Positions 41,683-51,922 of a stretch of 64,000 bases of DNA are shown piece by piece. The first letter of the stretch is position 1, and every line of letters begins with the position of its first letter. The DNA comes from Rhizobium sp. N324 (GTDB lineage Bacteria; Pseudomonadota; Alphaproteobacteria; Rhizobiales; Rhizobiaceae): assembly GCF_001664485.1 (NCBI RefSeq), contig NZ_CP013633.1:372001-436000 (forward strand). The letters are read 5' to 3'. A model generated the notes under the pieces. It did no database searches. It was given only the letters and a program-made list of their open reading frames with translations, and had not been told where the DNA came from. The position numbers and the translations under genes were made by a program.

Positions 41683-42225
41683 GTGGCGAAGACAACACGA
41701 AGAGAAATATATACGCCAGAACAGATCGACGTCGGCGTAAAGCATAAGCTTGAGAAAATTGACTCGTTTTTGTCAGATCTCTTTAGCGAAAATTCCGAAG
41801 AAGAACTATTCCTGAGGAATATTCTTGGATTGATGCTTAAAGTATATCATATGGACGCCAATAACAAACCCATGACGAAGATGCAGGCGTGTCGCTATCT
41901 GCCTTTCAAAAACCAGACTGTTTGCCAAAAGTATGTCGAGGCAGCGCATTTGCGTGGGTTCATCGACATCACTCGGGATAAAACGGACAAACGGCGTCTG
42001 ATTGTTGTTCCAAAGGAGCCGTTGGTTGTCTATGTCAATGAATATATAGCTGACTTCCTTGATGACTGCCGTAGAGCGATTGACAGTGCCGCTCAAGTAG
42101 CTACGCTTCCTGAGGAAGGGATGGCAACGGCAAGTTCTTCATCTATTGATAAATCGCCAGCGTCTTCTGGGGCACCTGTGGGTTCCTCTCAAAAGAGAGT
42201 CGATCGAAAAGCCAGGAAATTTTAG
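41683..42225 (+). CDS. Putative winged-helix-like regulator
   Basis: 180 residues from the GTG at 41683 (AGAGG 8 bases upstream; TTG or GTG starts 6-18 bases earlier are possible). The segment KMQACRYLPFKNQTVCQKYVEAAHLRGFIDITRDKTDKRRLIVVPKE fits the recognition helix and wing of MarR-like proteins; a basic serine-rich tail follows. No family name is certain. It probably binds the palindrome at 41477. Confidence 0.6.
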   Translation: MAKTTRREIYTPEQIDVGVKHKLEKIDSFLSDLFSENSEEELFLRNILGLMLKVYHMDANNKPMTKMQACRYLPFKNQTVCQKYVEAAHLRGFIDITRDKTDKRRLIVVPKEPLVVYVNEYIADFLDDCRRAIDSAAQVATLPEEGMATASSSSIDKSPASSGAPVGSSQKRVDRKARKF

Positions 42226-42519
42226 CGAGTTTTATTGTGGGAAAGCAAAAGTAAGAAGCCGGTCTCGCGCGCGTTTATCCTTTCATCAATCAAATGTTTC
42301 ATCCGTAAACAAGCTTCATCGAGGTAACCCGCTTCGCTTAACCGGCCTGACGGCCGGTGCAGGCGCTGCTAGGGGGAGCGGCTGTATCGTCGTTTCGGCC
42401 AAGAAACTGCGCGGGAAGTTCGGCGGCATCCTCAGCCTTATCACCTTGGCATTTACGCTATCTTTTTAGGCGAGGCGGAAACCGCTGACGCGGTCCTCCA
42501 TCTCTTGGTCGAGACAGTG
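42226..42519. other. 294 bp without a gene
   Basis: Nothing recognised. A plus-strand frame through this stretch lacks a start signal. It ends at recombinase element B. Confidence 0.4.
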
Positions 42520-42639
42520 TGACCTGCCACTGAATTTTCATCCGGCGTCTGACCTGCCACTGAGAATTTCTGAACCGCTCCCAAACGTTGGACCACCGGA
42601 TGCTAGAGTTTTCCGGCTTCATTCAGGGAGGCGGGCTGG

Positions 42640-43245
42640 TTGCGCCTCCCGAATTCACCAACGAGATCGGCACCTTGTTGCCGATCGCACCATGAGGTCT
42701 TTCCTCATTGTACAACAGGGCGACGGAACACCCACGGGACCGAGGTTCGCGAGCTTTTATATCCGTGGCATCCCTGGTCTGGGCGGCTTATCCATATCCA
42801 TGGATTGGTGGACAAGGGGTCTGCTGTGTTCCGCTGCAGCCTTTCGGGTTCGACGTCATGTCGGTTGCTTGAGGTCCCGGTGTGGATGTTTGACCGAACA
42901 CTGAGTGCGCGGTGGTTGGCCTTACCAATTGCGTATGCCGATTTAGCTTGCCTGCTTGCTTTGGCAAAGTTGCTGGAAGAGGCAGGCACTCCCTCACAGG
43001 GCGCGGATATGAGCGCAGCATTGATCTCTCACGAAACGAGTCGGGGAGATGTCCATGCCACGCCAGTTTACGACATATCAGTTCGATCTGTTCTCGAGTG
43101 CCCACAGCGGGAAGACGCCAGCGATGCCGCAATGGCAGACGTTGCCGGAAGGAACACAACAGGCGTTGACGGCGCTCATCGTGCGGCTGCTCGTCGACCA
43201 CTCAAACGGCGAGAGCGCCTCCCAGTCGAAGGAGGCCAATCATGA
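42640..43245 (+). CDS. DUF5372-like accessory protein, copy B
   Basis: Same 201-codon frame as copy A, no coding differences seen. Confidence 0.6.
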   Translation: MRLPNSPTRSAPCCRSHHEVFPHCTTGRRNTHGTEVRELLYPWHPWSGRLIHIHGLVDKGSAVFRCSLSGSTSCRLLEVPVWMFDRTLSARWLALPIAYADLACLLALAKLLEEAGTPSQGADMSAALISHETSRGDVHATPVYDISVRSVLECPQREDASDAAMADVAGRNTTGVDGAHRAAARRPLKRRERLPVEGGQS

Positions 43246-43252
43246 TGCATGA
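43049..43252 (+). CDS. Small middle ORF of recombinase element, copy B
   Basis: Same 67 codons as in copy A, overlapping the recombinase start. Confidence 0.6.
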   Translation: MSMPRQFTTYQFDLFSSAHSGKTPAMPQWQTLPEGTQQALTALIVRLLVDHSNGESASQSKEANHDA

Positions 43253-45305
43253 GAAGATCAGCGCCCACCATCTTGAACGCAAGGCCATTCTGTACGTCCG
43301 ACAATCGTCGGCTCATCAGGTTCTGCACAATCGCGAAAGTAGCGCGCTTCAATACGCCATGCGCGACCGCTTGAAAGCACTTGGCTGGGCGCAGATCGAA
43401 ACAGTCGATGAAGATCTAGGCCGTTCGGCCGCCGGAGGCGTAACCCGCGCCGGTTTCGACCGGATGGTTGCCGAGGTCTGCCTTGGAAAGGTTGGAGCGG
43501 TTGCAGCACGAGAGGTATCGCGCTTTGCCCGCAACAGCCGGGATTGGCAACAGCTCATTGAGATGTGCCGCGTCGTCGACACCGTTCTGATCGACCAGGA
43601 AGCGGTCTATGCACCGCGCCAGGGTAATGACCGCCTGCTTTTGGGGCTGAAGGGTAGCCTCAACGAGTATGAGCTGGATCTCTTGCGCCAACGCTCCCTT
43701 TCCGCCCGCTATGAGAAGGCGCGCCGCGGTGAGCTTGTCGTTACTGTCCCGATTGGATTCTTGAAGGCCGGCGACAGGATCGAGAAGGATCCCGACCGGC
43801 GCATCCAGGAGGCCATTGCGCTCGTCTTCAACAAGGTTGCCGAACTCGGCAGTGCCAGGCAGGCGCTACTATGGTTCCTCGAGCAAGGCCTGGACCTGCC
43901 GGTCAGGCGCGCCAACGGCGAGGTCACCTGGCGCAGGCCCAATTACGCAACCATCCATCGGATGATTGATAATCCGATCTACGGAGGCGCGTATGCTTAT
44001 GGTAAGAGTCGCTCCATGCCGGGATACGATGGCCGATCCGGAATTCGCCGCAAGGCGCGCGCTGAATGGCTGGCCTTGATCCCGGATGCCCACGAAGGCT
44101 ACGTCAGTTGGGAACGGGCGGAGGAGATCCGCAAAATGGTCAGCAATAATGTGCCTGCCAGCCGACATCACGGGGCGCCGAAGCATGGCGACGCTCTGCT
44201 TGCCGGCCTTTTCCGTTGTAAGAGGTGCGGGCGGAAGCTGACGGTCCGCTACACTGGAAACAATCATAACATTCCGCGCTATTCCTGCTGGCGTGGCCTG
44301 CTCGACAACGGTGAGCCTCGCTGCATCGCCTTCGGTGGCCTGCGGGTCGACGATGCGATCGAGGAGATGCTTCTTGGCGTCGTTGAACCAGGAGCCATTG
44401 CTGCTAGCGCTGAAGCAGAACGCAACATAGCCAACCGTCGTGATCAAGTTCACGACGCCCTTCAGCGAGATCTCGAGGCGGCGAGCTTTGCGGCCGACCG
44501 GGCATTCCGGCAATATGACACTGCTGATCCCGAGAACCGGCTGGTGGCATCGGAGCTCGAGGCGCGCTGGAACAAGGCTCTCATTCGCGTTGGCGAGATC
44601 GAGAATAAGATTGCCAGCCACAAAGCCGCGATACCGCAAGTGTCGTCGTATTCCATGTTGGATATAGCTGCTCTTGCCGGGGACCTTCGTGCCGTCTGGT
44701 CGGCGCCAACAACCGATACCAGGCTTAAAAAACGGATCGTGCGCACGGTCATTCATGAAGTGATCGCCGATCTCGACGATGTGGCTTCAGAGATCGTCCT
44801 CGTCATCCATTGGGCTGGTGGAGTTCACACCGAACTGCGACTGCCGAAACGACGTCGTGGACAAAGAAACGCGACCCCCGACGACCTCATTGAGGCAGTA
44901 CGGCAGCTCGTGCTCATTGCCAATGACGACCTTATTGCCGGGATACTCAATCGCAATGGATTGGCCACCGGCAATGGCAATCGCTGGACAAGGGAACGTG
45001 TCACAGCACTCCGGTCGTACCGCAAGATCCCGGTCTACCGGCCGCAGTCAGACGGGATAGAGCCTTGGCTCAACCTGGGAAAGGCGGCGAAGCTACTTGG
45101 CGTTACGCCAAAAACATTGAGAATCGCCGCCGAAACAGGTGAGATCGAGGGCGTGCATCCCTTGCCGGCAGGCCCATGGATCTTTAGTCGCTCAAAGCTT
45201 GAACTCCCGCAAGCAAAACAGCTCGTCGATCGAGTACGACAGAACCCCAGACACCCCGCGGGATCGCCTCAAAATCAAGGAAACCTATTTACTTCAACAA
45301 CATAG
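43242..45305 (+). CDS. Large serine recombinase, copy B
   Basis: 687 residues, identical to copy A at protein level, with catalytic serine region [10 protein letters not shown] and zinc ribbon intact. Confidence 0.9.
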   Translation: MMHEKISAHHLERKAILYVRQSSAHQVLHNRESSALQYAMRDRLKALGWAQIETVDEDLGRSAAGGVTRAGFDRMVAEVCLGKVGAVAAREVSRFARNSRDWQQLIEMCRVVDTVLIDQEAVYAPRQGNDRLLLGLKGSLNEYELDLLRQRSLSARYEKARRGELVVTVPIGFLKAGDRIEKDPDRRIQEAIALVFNKVAELGSARQALLWFLEQGLDLPVRRANGEVTWRRPNYATIHRMIDNPIYGGAYAYGKSRSMPGYDGRSGIRRKARAEWLALIPDAHEGYVSWERAEEIRKMVSNNVPASRHHGAPKHGDALLAGLFRCKRCGRKLTVRYTGNNHNIPRYSCWRGLLDNGEPRCIAFGGLRVDDAIEEMLLGVVEPGAIAASAEAERNIANRRDQVHDALQRDLEAASFAADRAFRQYDTADPENRLVASELEARWNKALIRVGEIENKIASHKAAIPQVSSYSMLDIAALAGDLRAVWSAPTTDTRLKKRIVRTVIHEVIADLDDVASEIVLVIHWAGGVHTELRLPKRRRGQRNATPDDLIEAVRQLVLIANDDLIAGILNRNGLATGNGNRWTRERVTALRSYRKIPVYRPQSDGIEPWLNLGKAAKLLGVTPKTLRIAAETGEIEGVHPLPAGPWIFSRSKLELPQAKQLVDRVRQNPRHPAGSPQNQGNLFTSTT

Positions 45306-45316
45306 AAAGATGGGCG

Positions 45317-46059
45317 TTATGAAACAGGATTGTAGTATCTACGCCAATCCTCCATCTTTTCGCGGGCATCCGCAAGGGTCAGGAACCAATCCTGGTTCAG
45401 GCATTCTGCACGGAAGCGGCCATTGAACGCTTCGATGAAAGCATTATCAGTCGGCTTGCCGGGGCGTGAGAAGTCCAACGTCACACCCTTGGAATAGGCC
45501 CACAGGTCCAAGTCGCGCGACACGAACTCGGTCCCTTGGTCGACACGGATCGTTTTCGGATAGCCGGCTTTTTGGCACACCGTTCAAGGGTTTGCACAAC
45601 GTCTTCGCCTCTATAGCTATGACGCGGATCAAGCACCGGCACGTAGCGCGAGAAGGTGTCGACCACCGTCAGCACGCGCAGTTTCTTACCCGTTGCGAGT
45701 TGGTCGTGAACGAAGTCCATCGCCCAGACGTCGTTGGGTCCGACGGCCATGTGCCGATCCTCGCGAAGCTTGGCCTTTACCCTCCGCTTCGGTGTCTTGT
45801 TCCGCAACGGTAGCCCCAAGTCCCTGTAAATGCGGTAGGTTCGCTTGATGTTGGTGCCCCAACCCTCGCGTTCCAACAGCACATGCACGCGGCGATAGCC
45901 GTACCGCACACGGATCTCGCAGATCTCGCGAATACGACGTTCCAGACCGGCCTGATCAGCGCGGCGAGAGGTATAGTGGTGAGTTGATCGATCGAAGTTC
46001 AACGCTCCACAAGCACGTCGGATCGAGATCGCCCAATCGCAGCACATGCCTTTCACCAT
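45317..46059 (-). pseudogene. IS3 orfB with frameshift and lost 3' end, copy B
   Basis: Same one-base loss (near 45580) and the same truncated end YYNPVS as copy A. Confidence 0.85.
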
Positions 46060-46423
46060 CTCCCGCTTCCGAGCAGGCCTTAGAGCTTTCGGCGGATGAC
46101 ATCCTGCAACATCTCGCGGTCCAGCGTCAGATCCGCGACGATCTTCTTCAGGCGCGAATTCTCGTCCTCGAGCTGTTTCAGCCTCTTCATCTCCGGTGGC
46201 AGCATGCCCGCGTATTTTTTCTTCCAGTTGAAATAAGTCGCCTGGCTGATCCCCGCCTTCCTGCAGATTTCAGCAACCGACACGCCTTCATCACCTTGCT
46301 TCAGAATGAACGCCTTCTGGGCGTCCGAAAACTGCGATGCTTTCATCGTCTTCTGGTCCCTTTCCCAGCCAGGAAAATGCACCGGAAAACTCTAACCAAA
46401 ACTGGTCCAGTTTGAAGGGTTCA
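45325..46423 (-). mobile_element. Truncated IS3 fused to recombinase element B
   Basis: As in copy A, but the orfA half differs from A at several silent positions (46170-46260) and by one extra base near 46357, so this end of B has a different recent history from A. Confidence 0.8.
46080..46346 (-). CDS. IS3 orfA, copy B
   Basis: 88 residues, protein nearly identical to copy A despite silent base differences. Confidence 0.85.
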   Translation of the reverse strand: MKASQFSDAQKAFILKQGDEGVSVAEICRKAGISQATYFNWKKKYAGMLPPEMKRLKQLEDENSRLKKIVADLTLDREMLQDVIRRKL

Positions 46424-47689
46424 GATCAAAGTGCACAAGATGGTGGCGAATGGGAACGTAGGGTCGTCGCCTCGATCGCCAAGAAATTGAAAAGGGGCCA
46501 GCGAGGAGCGCCTTTTGGCTCGCATCGCCGGGTCCGCGATCAAGGCCCTCGACGGAGCGGTGCCGAAATTGCCGAACAGGCGATACTTTCGGCTCTGGTC
46601 CGCAAATACAAGACTGGCGGTTCCTAAGCAGCGAGCCCAGGCGGTGCCACGTTCCTCCTACGGCATTTCATTATCCACGCATGTTGCCGAGGCTGCTGAG
46701 CCTGCTCGAATTCCGGAACAATGCAGCACATCGGGTCCGCCATCGCGGCGCTGGAATGGCTCAAGCGTCTGATCGACGAGGACGACAGACGGATCGACCC
46801 GTATCGATCCGAGACCTGGCTGTAGGCCTGAAGGCCTAGCATCCTGCCGTATTTCACGTTTACCAGGGCGTCGCCTTGCGCTGTGGCGGCAAATAATAGG
46901 CCGTCGCTCGAAGCCGGAGTGCCCATGGATCGGTAACCCCGCCTGCGCCTCGACCACCCTGGCTAGCGCCCGGTCGTAGGCTTCGCTCTCGACATGCCAC
47001 TGTCGAACACGGATTAACACCCACAAGGTGTGGGTGTCTGTGGCATCGGCCATCATGCGCAGGCCAAAGCTAGTCTCTTCTGCGAGGATGACGTTCATCG
47101 CAGGGCGCTCCTGTACGCAGATGACTGAATGCTTCGCAGAAGCCAGTCGCAGCATCCACGTCTGGACGTCGCCTTCGCAATCGAGCCGCCCGGAATCGTA
47201 ACAGCCCGAGCTGGCGCGGCCAAGCTCGCGTAACCGGATGTCGAGGTGAGCTTGAGATTTGCCAGCTATCCTCCTGTCGCAACGGCCCCGCGAGACGATC
47301 GCTGTCGGCCACAGCCTGGGCCGGAACAAGTGCAGGTCTGAGATCGCCATAGCGTCGGGACCCGCCCAAGCATTGCCCAATAGGTGTCTCGTGTTTCTTT
47401 TCGCATCCGGTGGATCTTTTACTTGACACATCCGGCCATAGCATCTGCCAATAGGGACAAGGCCCGCGGCACCAAGCGGCGCATCCGCGCCCACTAACGT
47501 GCGGAGGGCCACTAACAATTCACCAGGTTTCAGAGTGCATCAGCAGCAACAAAAATCGACGGCAAACTCGATGGGGGCTACGCGGATGGGGGCGCGCTTA
47601 CTGAGCGCCGAGTCTCAACTGTACCGTCGCCACCGAACTTTGGAGCTGTCGATCCTGTTCAGGACGTTCATTCAGAACCCTACTCGGTT
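46424..47689. other. 1.27 kb of decayed or unrecognised sequence
   Basis: A 286-codon minus frame (46658-47518) has no family features, signal or ribosome site that I recognise. A plus-strand piece at about 46722-46826 ends like a small gene (IAALEWLKRLIDEDDRRID). Several frames look like broken coding DNA. It separates recombinase element B from the peptide operon. Confidence 0.4.
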
Positions 47690-47705
47690 TGTCGTGCTTG
47701 CGACA
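47690..47705 (+). promoter_or_regulatory. NifA upstream activator site of the peptide operon
   Basis: TGTCGTGCTTGCGACA is an exact TGT-N10-ACA, centred about 109 bp above the promoter (106 bp at nifH). The optional central T is absent. Confidence 0.75.
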
Positions 47706-47798
47706 GCGTGATGTGCGGTTTGGCACGTCTCGGCGCTCTAGGGCAGCCATTGAATAACATACAGAACAGTTTTCTGATGCTTTTCGCTCCTTCTGCAT

Positions 47799-47814
47799 TG
47801 GCACGAATCTTGAA
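47799..47814 (+). promoter_or_regulatory. Sigma-54 promoter of the peptide operon
   Basis: TGGCACGAATCTTGAA has the same TGGCACG-N4-TTGAA form as the nifH promoter at 23999, with the invariant GG and 10-base spacing. It lies 78 bp before the precursor gene, and the region between this promoter and the NifA site is AT-rich. Confidence 0.78.
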
Positions 47815-47892
47815 CCTTTTTGTTGCGCGCCGCTAGGAGCTCCCAACGGGGGCCTTGGCATCTTCTCAATCCAGCTCTGAACGGAGACACCA

Positions 47893-48018
47893 ATGATGAA
47901 CAACATGGCAGCCTATCGTGTAACCGAATTAACCCCTCAAGAAGCAGCTGAAACCTCCGGAGGTTGGTATTTTTGGGTTTACTTGTTTTTGCGACGTTAC
48001 GGACACTTGTTTGGTTGA
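47893..48018 (+). CDS. Double-glycine-leader peptide precursor (41 aa)
   Basis: 41 codons with CGGAGAC 7 bases before the first of two adjacent ATGs. The leader ends ELTPQEAAETSGG, matching the double-glycine leader pattern (acidic, hydrophobic positions, GG at 23-24) cut by C39 peptidases. The predicted core is WYFWVYLFLRRYGHLFG: 17 residues, rich in aromatics, two adjacent arginines, no cysteine. It is 18 bp before an HlyD-type adaptor and a C39-peptidase ABC exporter, its natural partners. It could be a bacteriocin, a signal or a peptide acting on the plant; nothing in the sequence decides. Confidence 0.85.
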   Translation: MMNNMAAYRVTELTPQEAAETSGGWYFWVYLFLRRYGHLFG

Positions 48019-48036
48019 TAAGCGAGCTGGCTCTCG

Positions 48037-49218
48037 ATGGCTCCTAGTGACTACAGACTAGCAGTTCCCCTTTCTGCTGAAACGGCCAGCTGCACCGCAG
48101 AAAGCATACTGGCGCGACGATCAGGACGATCCTTGAGCATTTATAGGGCGATCTTGCTCTTCGTCGCCGCGGCATTTGGCTCACTGCCACTCGTTACCAT
48201 ACCGGTCTCCATGCAGAGTGTCGGTACTATTCGCCCGATCGTGGAGAAGACGCCCCTGATAGCGCCCGTCTCCGGACGCATCTCCCGTGTCCTTGCCTTT
48301 GAGAACGATGTCGTTGCTAAGGGGAAGGAAATAATCGCCTTTGACGATCATGTAATCGAGGAAAAGCTCAGCGGGGTTTTAGCCGACATTCATGCCAAGA
48401 GCGATCTTGCCCATGACTTCCAAACGCTCATTTCTTCCGGCGCAAGGCTCAGCGTCTCGCCCCCCCTCCAAACCGAATCCGCGACGGCTGAAAGGGTGCA
48501 TTTTCTCAACTTGCTGCGCGAGAACCAAAATGCGCGCAGTAACGCCGCGGCGGAACTCGACCGCGCAAAGCGACTTGTCTCGGCTGCTGCGGCGCCGGCG
48601 AAGACCGTTGACGAGAAGGCTTTCGCTCTCCAAAATATCGAGGTCCAAGGCGAGATCCTCGTGCGACGCAAAACCGCTGATTGGAACCAGAAGCTCCTTG
48701 ATGCTAACCTGCGCTTAAAGGAACTCACGGCCACCTTGCATCAGCTCGAGCACGAACGGGACCTGCACCGCATCCGCGCCCCAGTATCGGGTGCTCTCGA
48801 GCAGTTCTCCGGCCTCGCGCACGGAAGCTACGTGCAGAGCGGGCAAACCGTTGGTTGGATCTCGCCGAACGACGATCTGGTGGCGGAAATCTACGTCTCC
48901 CCCAACGACATTGGCTTTGTGCAGCCTGGTCAGCCGGTGCGGCTCCAAGTGGATGCCTTTAACTACAACCAATGGGGTGTCATCAAAGCAAGGGTGGTCG
49001 AGGTGGCGCAGGACTTCACTCTGCATGACGGGAACCCGGTCTTCAAGGTCCAGTGCGCGCTCTCTCGCAGCGAACTCGCGCTGAAAAGCGGGGCCATCGG
49101 CCACCTGAAGAAAGGCATGACCGTGCGGGCTCGCTTTCTGTTGGCCAATCGCACTCTCCTGCAACTGCTCTACGACGAGGCAGACGATTGGCTCAACCCG
49201 ATGCTGGCGGGGCGCTAA
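48037..49218 (+). CDS. HlyD-family membrane fusion protein
   Basis: 393 residues. One N-terminal membrane helix (IYRAILLFVAAAFGSLPLVTIPV, residues about 35-57) is followed by a lipoyl half (PLIAPVSGRISRVLAFENDVVAKGKEI), a coiled-coil hairpin (residues about 115-245), the second lipoyl half (HRIRAPVSGALEQFSGLAHGSYVQSGQTV) and a beta-barrel domain. It links the ABC exporter to the outer membrane channel. The start has only a weak ribosome site, so it probably depends on translation of the peptide gene 18 bp upstream. It is 27 bp before the transporter. Confidence 0.9.
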   Translation: MAPSDYRLAVPLSAETASCTAESILARRSGRSLSIYRAILLFVAAAFGSLPLVTIPVSMQSVGTIRPIVEKTPLIAPVSGRISRVLAFENDVVAKGKEIIAFDDHVIEEKLSGVLADIHAKSDLAHDFQTLISSGARLSVSPPLQTESATAERVHFLNLLRENQNARSNAAAELDRAKRLVSAAAAPAKTVDEKAFALQNIEVQGEILVRRKTADWNQKLLDANLRLKELTATLHQLEHERDLHRIRAPVSGALEQFSGLAHGSYVQSGQTVGWISPNDDLVAEIYVSPNDIGFVQPGQPVRLQVDAFNYNQWGVIKARVVEVAQDFTLHDGNPVFKVQCALSRSELALKSGAIGHLKKGMTVRARFLLANRTLLQLLYDEADDWLNPMLAGR

Positions 49219-49245
49219 TATTGTCCCAACAGCCAGCGAGCCTCC

Positions 49246-51393
49246 ATGTCGAGTAAGGCCATTAAGTTCAAACAGCGTGACATCACGGATTGCGGCGCCG
49301 CCAGCCTCGCATCTGTCGCAGCCTTCTATGGCTACAAGTTGCCATTGGCGCGCATCCGCCAGTATGCGTCGACCGACCGCTCCGGTACGAGTGTGCTGGG
49401 GCTCACGGAAGCGGCGCAGAAGCTGGGCTTCATCGCGAAAGGCGTCAAAGGTGGCTTCGACAGCCTGTACAAGATCCCCAAGCCCGCTATCGCGCACGTC
49501 GTCAAGGAGGACCTGCACCATTTCGTAGTGGTCCATGCGATCGACGCCAAGTGGGTCATCGTCATGGACCCGGCCTTGGGCGAAATCTGCAAAGTGCCGC
49601 ATCAGGAATTCATGGAGCAATGGACCGGCGTTCTGGTTTTGCTGGTTCCGGCAGACACATTCAATCGTCGAGACGAGACCACGTCGCCCCTCGCCCGATT
49701 CGCCCGCCTACTCGCGCCACACCGCACGGTGATGGCGCAGGCTCTCGTCGGCGCTCTTGTGACGACCGTCCTCAGTCTCTCGACGGCGATCTACGTTCAG
49801 AAGATCGTTGATCACGTGATCCCAGCGGGAAACCGCAACCTGCTCAACTTGATGAGCATCGCAATGCTGCTGATCCTAGCGATACAGATCCTGATCAACC
49901 TCCTAAGAGGCCGACTCGTCCTGCAGACGGGGCAGAAGATCGACGTATGCTTGATCCTCGGTTATTACAATCACATCCTGGCCCTGCCCCAGAAGTTCTT
50001 CGATAGCATGCGCATGGGAGAAATCGTGTCGCGCATGAACGACGCTGTGAAAATCAGGAGCTTCCTGAACGACGTTTCGATAAACATGTTTGTTGACATT
50101 TTAATGATACTGTTCTCGTTCGGAATGATGTTCATCTATTCCTGGAATATTGCTTTGATCGTGGCGCTCGCCATTCCAATGTACATCCTGGTATATTGGG
50201 CCATCAATCGGATGAATCGAAATCTCCAACGAGTCATCATGGAAAATGACGCCAAACTCGAGGCGCAACTGGTAGAATCACTCGGAGCTGTCTCCACCAT
50301 TAAGACTTCCGGCGTCGAGAGCTTCGCAAACTTCAAAATGGAGACCCGCTTCGTAAAGATGCTGCATTCCGTCTACAGCTCCGGGCTGATCTCAATCTGC
50401 GGCGACAACGCCTCGGCGTTGCTGTCGGTCCTGTTCACCATCGTGCTGATGTGGTTTGGAACCACGCTTGCGCTCGAACAGGCCGTCACGCCCGGCGAAT
50501 TGCTGTCCTGCTATACGTTGCTTGGCTATATCACCCGGCCGGTCGCCCGCCTGATCCAGACCAACCGGATCGTTCAAGACGCGTTTATCGCGGCGGATAG
50601 ACTTTTCGAGATCTTTGAACTGGAGTCGGCAAGCAGCAGCGGCATCGATGCTACGAAGACCGATCTCGGAGATATTCGCCTGGAGAACGTCACATTCCGC
50701 TATGGCGCGCAGGCGGAGGTTTTCAGCGATCTAAGCGTCTCCTTTCGCCAAGGAGAGTTGACGGCCGTCGTGGGTGAGAGCGGCTCGGGCAAAAGCACCC
50801 TTGCGGCTCTGCTGCAGAATGTCTACCAGCTTGAGGATGGATGCATTCGGATCGGCCAATATGCCCTCCAGGATTTCTCGAGCGCATCACTGCACAAGGT
50901 CATGGCTGCAGTACCGCAATCGATAGACGTCTTCTCCGGTTCCGTGATCGAGAACATCGCCCTGGGCGAGTTCGAACCGGAGTTCGATAAGATCGTACGC
51001 ATCTGTGATCGAATAGGACTGCGGGAGTGCATCGAGCGCTGGCCCGGGCGGTTCCAGGCCCATCTGGGCGAGAACGGGGTTCGCCTCTCCGGAGGTGAGA
51101 AGCAGCGCCTCGCATTGGCTCGGGCCCTGTACCGGGATCCCGACGTTCTAATCCTTGACGAAGCGACCTCCTCTCTGGACTCAGCAGCCGAAGAATTTGT
51201 GCTGCGGGTTGTTGAGGATCTGTCTCGCGCTGGGAAGACCATCATAGTCATCACTCATCGGTTGAGCACCGTTCGTGGGGCGGACAATATTGTGGTCCTG
51301 GACAAGGGGCGGGTCATTGAGGAGGGAAAGCACGCTGACCTAGTGAGAACTGATGGCCCTTACGCTCGATTATGGCGGGCGCCAAGGTCGTGA
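49246..51393 (+). CDS. Peptidase-containing ABC exporter (C39 domain)
   Basis: 715 residues. The N-terminal C39 peptidase has oxyanion Gln10, catalytic Cys16 (DITDCGAASLAS), His92 (HHFVVVHAID) and Asp108 (VIVMDPALG), all intact, so it should cleave after Gly-Gly. Six membrane helices follow (residues about 160-440). The ATPase has Walker A GESGSGKSTLAAL, signature LSGGEKQRLALARAL, Walker B VLILDEATSSLD and the H-loop VITHRLS. It both matures and exports the peptide. No outer membrane TolC gene is present in the window. Confidence 0.93.
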   Translation: MSSKAIKFKQRDITDCGAASLASVAAFYGYKLPLARIRQYASTDRSGTSVLGLTEAAQKLGFIAKGVKGGFDSLYKIPKPAIAHVVKEDLHHFVVVHAIDAKWVIVMDPALGEICKVPHQEFMEQWTGVLVLLVPADTFNRRDETTSPLARFARLLAPHRTVMAQALVGALVTTVLSLSTAIYVQKIVDHVIPAGNRNLLNLMSIAMLLILAIQILINLLRGRLVLQTGQKIDVCLILGYYNHILALPQKFFDSMRMGEIVSRMNDAVKIRSFLNDVSINMFVDILMILFSFGMMFIYSWNIALIVALAIPMYILVYWAINRMNRNLQRVIMENDAKLEAQLVESLGAVSTIKTSGVESFANFKMETRFVKMLHSVYSSGLISICGDNASALLSVLFTIVLMWFGTTLALEQAVTPGELLSCYTLLGYITRPVARLIQTNRIVQDAFIAADRLFEIFELESASSSGIDATKTDLGDIRLENVTFRYGAQAEVFSDLSVSFRQGELTAVVGESGSGKSTLAALLQNVYQLEDGCIRIGQYALQDFSSASLHKVMAAVPQSIDVFSGSVIENIALGEFEPEFDKIVRICDRIGLRECIERWPGRFQAHLGENGVRLSGGEKQRLALARALYRDPDVLILDEATSSLDSAAEEFVLRVVEDLSRAGKTIIVITHRLSTVRGADNIVVLDKGRVIEEGKHADLVRTDGPYARLWRAPRS

Positions 51394-51502
51394 TCCGTGT
51401 AGGCCCTGTCGGCTCGAGGATTGAAAACGGTTGTGAACGTCACGGTTAAGCAGCATGGCAACATTGTCGGCTGTGAACTTGAAGCGGCGGTGATCGGAAC
51501 GT

Positions 51503-51911
51503 GGGCGATGGACTTCGTTCACGACCAACTCGCAACGGGTAAGAAACTGCGCGTGCTGACGGTGGTCGACACCTTCTCGCGCTACGTGCCGGTGCTTGAT
51601 CCGCGTCATAGCTATAGAGGCGAAGACGTTGTGCAAACCCTTGAACGGTGTGCCAAAAAGCCGGCTATCCGAAAACGATCCGTGTCGACCAAGGGACCGA
51701 GTTCGTGTCGCGCGACTTGGACCTGTGGGCCTATTCCAAGGGTGTGACGTTGGACTTCTCACGCCCCGGCAAGCCGACTGATAATGCTTTCATCGAAGCG
51801 TTCAATGGCCGCTTCCGTGCAGAATGCCTGAACCAGGATTGGTTCCTGACCCTTGCGGATGCCCGCGAAAAGATGGAGGATTGGCGTAGATACTACAATC
51901 CTGTTTCATAA
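51503..51911 (+). pseudogene. IS3 orfB 3' fragment fused to recombinase element C
   Basis: It begins abruptly at WAMDFVHDQLATGK, carries the same one-base loss near 51648 and ends YYNPVS at the element edge. The orfA and first half of orfB are missing, so copy C was shortened at this end. It begins 110 bp after the transporter stop. Confidence 0.85.
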
Positions 51912-51922
51912 CGCCCATCTTT

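Larger units (their letters stand above)
42520..45324 (+). mobile_element. Large-serine-recombinase element, copy B
   Basis: Direct repeat of copy A (offset 13,664 bp). The left end has the TGACCTGCCACTGA motif twice (42520 and about 42546), as in copy C. Coding content is identical to A. Confidence 0.78.

Noticed and set aside
46658..47518. 286-codon minus-strand frame between element B and the peptide operon
   Set aside because: No recognisable domain, start signal or neighbour; open frames of this size arise by chance in GC-rich DNA.
47731..47746. TGGCACGTCTCGGCGC above the peptide gene
   Set aside because: It lacks the -12 TTG; the match at 47799 is better and correctly placed.
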